From contig JAEZNF010000302.1 of NCBI GenBank assembly GCA_023441845.1, positions 1-8,113 on the forward strand: a stretch of DNA of 8,113 bases. The letters run 5' to 3'. A program made the translations under genes and the position numbers. Positions 4,796-8,113 of this stretch are shown here, piece by piece; the first letter of the stretch is position 1, and the number at the start of each line of letters is the position of its first letter. The notes under the pieces were generated by a model. The model did not search any database, had not been told where the DNA came from, and saw only the letters and a program-made list of their open reading frames with translations. Origin of the DNA: Bacillota bacterium. GTDB lineage: Bacteria > Bacillota > Clostridia > Acetivibrionales > DSM-2933.

Positions 4796-6064
4796 TCAAA
4801 AACTTGATGCCAAATTCCCTGATCCTCTTTCCAATGCTTCTACAGCCTTTATTATTTCTTCATCTATTACTCCAATAGTCTGAAATACCTTTATACCTTT
4901 TTCTTCAAGCTTTTTCTGCGGCAAAAAGCCTATCCTCTGAACCAAAACCGCAGCACAATCTTCCAAAGCACTGCTGATTTTTTCAAATTTGCTTTCTTCC
5001 TCATCACAGTCACTTTTACCGTTACAATACTTTTCAACAGATCTTTTCTCAAGGAGATTTGACTTTCCGTTTTCATATCTGTAGATATAAAATTCCTTTA
5101 CATGCCCAAAATGCGCATCAATATAATTTCCATTTTTAGTTGCTGCTGCAAAGGTATATGTCACATCACTTATAACACTTCCGGTCTTCTCCTCTATCCT
5201 TTTGCTGAATTCTACCGAGCAATCATTATCAAGAGTGCCGATAGCATCTGCCCTGCATTGTTTACAATGGTACATCTGCTTTAAGTGAACCTCACATGCA
5301 GCTCGTAGTTCATTAAGCTCCTTGTTGCTTGTTAGGGGCATATCCTGAAAAGCACTTCCCGGAGCCGGTATCAGCGGCATTATATTGTTTATAAAAACGC
5401 CAAGATCCTTTACCTTTTTTACGACATCCTCAATGTGCTTATCATTGATGCCCTTTATCATAACCGTATTTATCTTGGTAATAATCCCCAGTTCTATTAG
5501 TTTCTTAACTCCTAACAGCTGATTATTTAAAAGGATTTCTGCTCCTTTCTCCCCCTCAAGCCTTACACCCTGATAATTAACACTCCTATAGATTTTTGCG
5601 CCGATTTCAGGGTCTATAGTATTAATGGTAACAGTCACGTGAGTAACTCCAAGCTCTGCCAGTTCTTCAGCATAGTGGGGCAGCATCAGCCCATTGGTTG
5701 ACAGGCAGAAGGTCACGGCAGGATCTTTTTCTCTTATTAAGCGGAGAGTTCTTTTGGTATTCTCAAAATTCGCAAGAGCATCTCCTGGTCCTGCAATACC
5801 TACAACCTTAAGATTATTTAATTTACTTTTCACCTTCAAAAATCTGTCCAATGCCTCTACAGGCTTTAAAACCTCGCTTGTTACTCCAGGTCTGCTTTCA
5901 TTTACGCAATCAAACTTTCTATTGCAGTAATTGCACGAAATATTACATGCGGGAGCAACCGGAAGATGAATTCTGGCATTCTGACATCCACCGCTGTAAC
6001 AGGGATGACTTTTAGTTTTTTCTTCCAATATTTTATTTTGATTGAGCGTTGTTTGGTTTGACAA
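4796..6064 (-). CDS. nifB: NifB-type radical SAM cofactor maturase fused to a NifX-like domain
   Basis: NifB uses S-adenosylmethionine to fuse two Fe4S4 units, with a carbide and a sulfur, into NifB-co, the core of nitrogenase cofactors. The radical SAM motif C40-X3-C44-X2-C47 lies in APACNISCNYCNRKFDC, followed by NESRPGVTSE. Also present are HPC at 20-22 and the C-terminal cluster motif C267-X2-C270 with RADAIG. Residues from about 302 (TYTFAAATKNG, DAHFGHVKEF) are a NifX/NafY-type cofactor-carrier domain, as in many clostridial NifB proteins; 422 residues is normal for this fusion. The start is TTG at 6064, seven nt after AAGGAGG. One oddity: after HPCYS the sequence reads GGCQNAR, two residues shorter than the usual form and lacking its Ala-His pair. 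The gene lies 67 nt after the MetQ-like gene with no terminator between, so it belongs to the transporter operon. Confidence 0.92.
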   Translation of the reverse strand: MSNQTTLNQNKILEEKTKSHPCYSGGCQNARIHLPVAPACNISCNYCNRKFDCVNESRPGVTSEVLKPVEALDRFLKVKSKLNNLKVVGIAGPGDALANFENTKRTLRLIREKDPAVTFCLSTNGLMLPHYAEELAELGVTHVTVTINTIDPEIGAKIYRSVNYQGVRLEGEKGAEILLNNQLLGVKKLIELGIITKINTVMIKGINDKHIEDVVKKVKDLGVFINNIMPLIPAPGSAFQDMPLTSNKELNELRAACEVHLKQMYHCKQCRADAIGTLDNDCSVEFSKRIEEKTGSVISDVTYTFAAATKNGNYIDAHFGHVKEFYIYRYENGKSNLLEKRSVEKYCNGKSDCDEEESKFEKISSALEDCAAVLVQRIGFLPQKKLEEKGIKVFQTIGVIDEEIIKAVEALERGSGNLASSF

Positions 6065-6131
6065 ATTTATACCTCCTTACACAGCCAAATAATGAAAACT
6101 CAACAGAAATAACCATCCTGCAATTACTTTT

Positions 6132-6989
6132 TTAAAATGCAGGCACAACAGCTACTCCATACTTATCATTTATAAACTTTTTCACATCGTCCGATTGCAA
6201 GGTCTCAACCAGCTTTTTTATTTCAGGACGTGTTTCTTCTCCCTGTCTTACAACGATTATATTGGCATATGGAGAATTTGCACCTTCACGGAATATTGCT
6301 GTATTTGGGTCTATTTTTGCCTCGAGTACATAGTTTGTATTAATAACCGCACCGTCAACATCCGGAAGAACCCTTGCCAATTGTGGCGATTCAACTTCAA
6401 CAAATTTCAGCTTCCTGGGATTTTCGGCAATGTCTTTTGGTGTTGCCGAATAATCCTTTAATCCATCCTTTAGCTTTATAAGGCCATTTTCCTGAAGCAA
6501 TTTAAGGGCCCTGTACTCGTTGGATGGATTATCGGGAATGGCTATTTTTGAGCCTTCCTTTAACTCATCCTTAGATTTTAACTTCAGCGAATAAAACCCG
6601 ATAGGTTCAACATGAACTTTCCCGGCTACTGCAAATTTATATCCCTTTTCCTTTGACACAGAGTCCAGATAGGGCACATGCTGGAAGTAGTTGGCATCAA
6701 TCTGCTTTTCATCCAATGCAGGATTTAATTGAGCTTCATTATCCAACACTTTTACCTCAAGGTTTATACCCTTTTCTTTAAGCTTTGGCTTTATAAAATC
6801 CAAAATCTCTGCATGCGGAACAACTGCCGCTCCAACCTTAAGGCTAACTTCCTCCTCTGCTTTTATGGAAGGCTCTGCCTTTTCACTGCCTGATGCAGTT
6901 GCTTGCGGTTCATCCTTTTTTGAGCATCCTGCAAAAGCCCCAGCAAGCAAAGTCACCCCAATTACCATAAGAATCAGTCTTTTAAACAT
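6132..6989 (-). CDS. metQ: NlpA/MetQ-family substrate-binding lipoprotein of an ABC importer
   Basis: This 285-residue secreted protein captures the ligand for the adjacent permease and ATPase. The N-terminus is a lipoprotein signal: basic FKR, a hydrophobic stretch and a lipobox-like FAGC with the modified cysteine at residue 22, then a low-complexity charged linker (KKDEPQATASGSEKAEPS). The mature part carries family landmarks such as LKVGAAVVPHAEILDF, DANYFQHVPYL, IAIPDNPSNEYRALKLLQE and VDGAVINTNYVLEA. Family members bind L- or D-methionine, and some bind other amino acids or short peptides. The ATG at 6989 follows GGGGAGA. It lies 34 nt after the permease gene and just before nifB. The family call is secure; methionine as ligand is plausible but not shown, because the ATPase lacks the usual methionine-sensing domain. 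Confidence 0.9.
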   Translation of the reverse strand: MFKRLILMVIGVTLLAGAFAGCSKKDEPQATASGSEKAEPSIKAEEEVSLKVGAAVVPHAEILDFIKPKLKEKGINLEVKVLDNEAQLNPALDEKQIDANYFQHVPYLDSVSKEKGYKFAVAGKVHVEPIGFYSLKLKSKDELKEGSKIAIPDNPSNEYRALKLLQENGLIKLKDGLKDYSATPKDIAENPRKLKFVEVESPQLARVLPDVDGAVINTNYVLEAKIDPNTAIFREGANSPYANIIVVRQGEETRPEIKKLVETLQSDDVKKFINDKYGVAVVPAF

Positions 6990-7023
6990 ATTAATCTCTC
7001 CCCGCCTTTATATATTTTTTATA

Positions 7024-7692
7024 TCATTCAAACTTAAACCTTTTTCTGTTTATCCATTTTGCTATCGAATCACCGGCCAGCTGCACGCCTTGAACCATAA
7101 GAACCAGTAAAACAACAGTAACAATCATAACATCATTTCTGAAACGCATATACCCAAACCTTATTGCAAGGCTTCCGAGTCCACCGGCACCTATAGCTCC
7201 GGCCGCAGCTGTAAAACCGGTTATAGCGATAACAGCCAATGTAACACCCCGTACCAGAGACGGAAGCGCTTCAGGTATCAAAACCCTTTTGATAACGGTG
7301 AAAGGTCCGGCTCCCATTGCCAGTGACGCTTCGATTTTTCCCGGGTGAACCTCCTTTAAACTGTTTTCAATAATCCTTGCCAGAAACGGTGCCGAGCCTA
7401 CTGCAAGAGGTACAACTGCGGCAGTTGAGCCAATTGTCGTTCCAACTATAACTCTTGACAAAGGCAGCAAAACCACAATCAGAATAATAAACGGAAACGA
7501 TCTTACGATATTTACAAACGTTGCCAAAACCTTGTTAAGCCTTGGAGCCTCCAGTAAATTGCCCTTTTCCGTCACAACAAGCATTACACCAAGAGGCAAG
7601 CCTAAAATTAAAGCTGCGATAGTTGACAGCAATACCATATACAATGTCTCTGCAAGACCTGTACCCAATAATTGAATCAAATCGCTTTCCAT
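7024..7692 (-). CDS. metI: MetI-type ABC transporter permease
   Basis: This is an inner-membrane permease of 222 residues, the normal MetI length, with about five hydrophobic segments. The family pattern is clear: ETLYMVLLSTIAALILGLPL at the start, NIVRSFPFIILIVVLLP in the middle, the ATPase-docking EAA loop EASLAMGAGPFTVIKRVLIP, and GAIGAGGLGSLAIRFGYMRF near the end. The ATG at 7692 shares one base with the stop codon of the ATPase gene (TGATG), which indicates translational coupling, and GGAGG lies just upstream inside the last codons of that gene. It should pair with the ATPase and the NlpA-type lipoprotein to import methionine or a related sulfur compound. Confidence 0.92.
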   Translation of the reverse strand: MESDLIQLLGTGLAETLYMVLLSTIAALILGLPLGVMLVVTEKGNLLEAPRLNKVLATFVNIVRSFPFIILIVVLLPLSRVIVGTTIGSTAAVVPLAVGSAPFLARIIENSLKEVHPGKIEASLAMGAGPFTVIKRVLIPEALPSLVRGVTLAVIAITGFTAAAGAIGAGGLGSLAIRFGYMRFRNDVMIVTVVLLVLMVQGVQLAGDSIAKWINRKRFKFE

Positions 7693-8113
7693 CAGATACC
7701 ACCTCCTTCTATGTAAAGCCTTCCTCTTTGAAAGTTGTTCAATATTCTCACAAAGCTTTTTGCAGTACCGCTTTCAGGGTTTGTAAAAAACTTTTCGGTT
7801 GGACCCGATTCAACAATCCTGCCTTGCTCGATTACTGCCATGTTCCTGCATATGTGATTCAAAACATCCAGCTCATGAGTAATAAGCACTATTGTAAGGT
7901 TCAACTTCCTGTTAATTTCCTTTAAAAGTTCCAAAATCGAATATGTAGTCATAGGATCAAGGGCTGATGTAGCCTCGTCACTTAAAAGCACATCCGGCTC
8001 ATTTGCAAGGGCTCTGGCTATACCAACCCTTTGCTTTTGACCTCCGCTTAACTGTGAAGGAAACGAACCTGCTTTATCCGCCAAACCAACCATTTGAAGG
8101 ATTTCTTCAACCC
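7692..8113 (-). CDS. metN: MetN-type ABC transporter ATPase, C-terminal part (runs off the right edge), without NIL domain
   Basis: The frame is open to the window edge (upstream codons read VEEILQ before MVGLADK), so the ATG at 8093 is internal and the gene starts outside. Visible are the ABC signature LSGGQKQR, Walker B with D-loop [13 protein letters not shown], and the H-loop histidine in IVLITHEL; Walker A lies beyond the edge. It energises uptake through the adjacent permease. Methionine-importer ATPases usually have a roughly 100-residue C-terminal NIL (ACT-like) domain that binds methionine and shuts off transport. Here the protein ends about 60 residues after the H-loop, at [13 protein letters not shown], with no such domain. 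Transport may therefore not be feedback-inhibited, or the substrate may not be methionine. Confidence 0.88.
   Translation of the reverse strand, partial: VEEILQMVGLADKAGSFPSQLSGGQKQRVGIARALANEPDVLLSDEATSALDPMTTYSILELLKEINRKLNLTIVLITHELDVLNHICRNMAVIEQGRIVESGPTEKFFTNPESGTAKSFVRILNNFQRGRLYIEGGGI

Overview
The window looks like part of a low-GC Firmicutes chromosome, most likely an anaerobic clostridium. It is AT-rich, has strong GGAGG ribosome binding sites, some TTG starts, sigma-A type promoters and short U-tract terminators, and its protein families are typical of Clostridia. Every gene I can support lies on the minus strand, so transcription runs from high to low coordinates. The assignment to a taxon is inference.

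Right part (8113 to 4796): a tightly packed operon encodes a methionine-type ABC importer (ATPase, cut by the window edge; permease; NlpA/MetQ lipoprotein) followed by a NifB radical SAM protein with a C-terminal NifX-like domain. NifB makes the carbide-containing iron-sulfur precursor of nitrogenase cofactors. A bidirectional hairpin terminator follows at about 4621-4650.

Middle (4401 to 1469): a perfect-consensus promoter (TTGACA, 17 bp, TATAAT) drives a leader of about 110 nt that contains an intrinsic terminator. Two overlapping genes follow, a NifD-like and a NifK-like subunit of a nitrogenase-family reductase. All six P-cluster cysteine positions and the cofactor-binding cysteine are present. 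However, residues needed for N2 reduction in NifD (Gln191, His195, the His442 region, Arg359) are replaced. The pair is therefore probably not a dinitrogenase, and probably not the NifEN scaffold either. No NifH-like reductase gene is in the window.

Left part (1434 to 1): a 41-residue remnant of a pyridoxamine-phosphate-oxidase-like flavoprotein is followed by a leader with two hairpin terminators, then two tandem SsuC/TauC-type ABC permeases (the second cut by the window edge).

The most notable feature is a pair of matching leader RNA elements, one before the NifD-like gene and one before the first SsuC-type permease. Each is a 21-nt hairpin with TGACTG in its loop, followed by AGAGGCT running into an intrinsic terminator. 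The spacing is identical and the stem bases differ in a compensatory way. This suggests that the reductase and the second transporter are co-regulated by transcription attenuation.

Working model (inference): importers for small sulfur compounds (methionine-type and sulfonate-type families) feed, or are controlled together with, a NifB-matured nitrogenase-like reductase. Its chemistry may be carbon-sulfur bond reduction, by analogy with methylthio-alkane reductase. The sequence supports the linkage and the non-nitrogenase active site, but does not prove the substrate.
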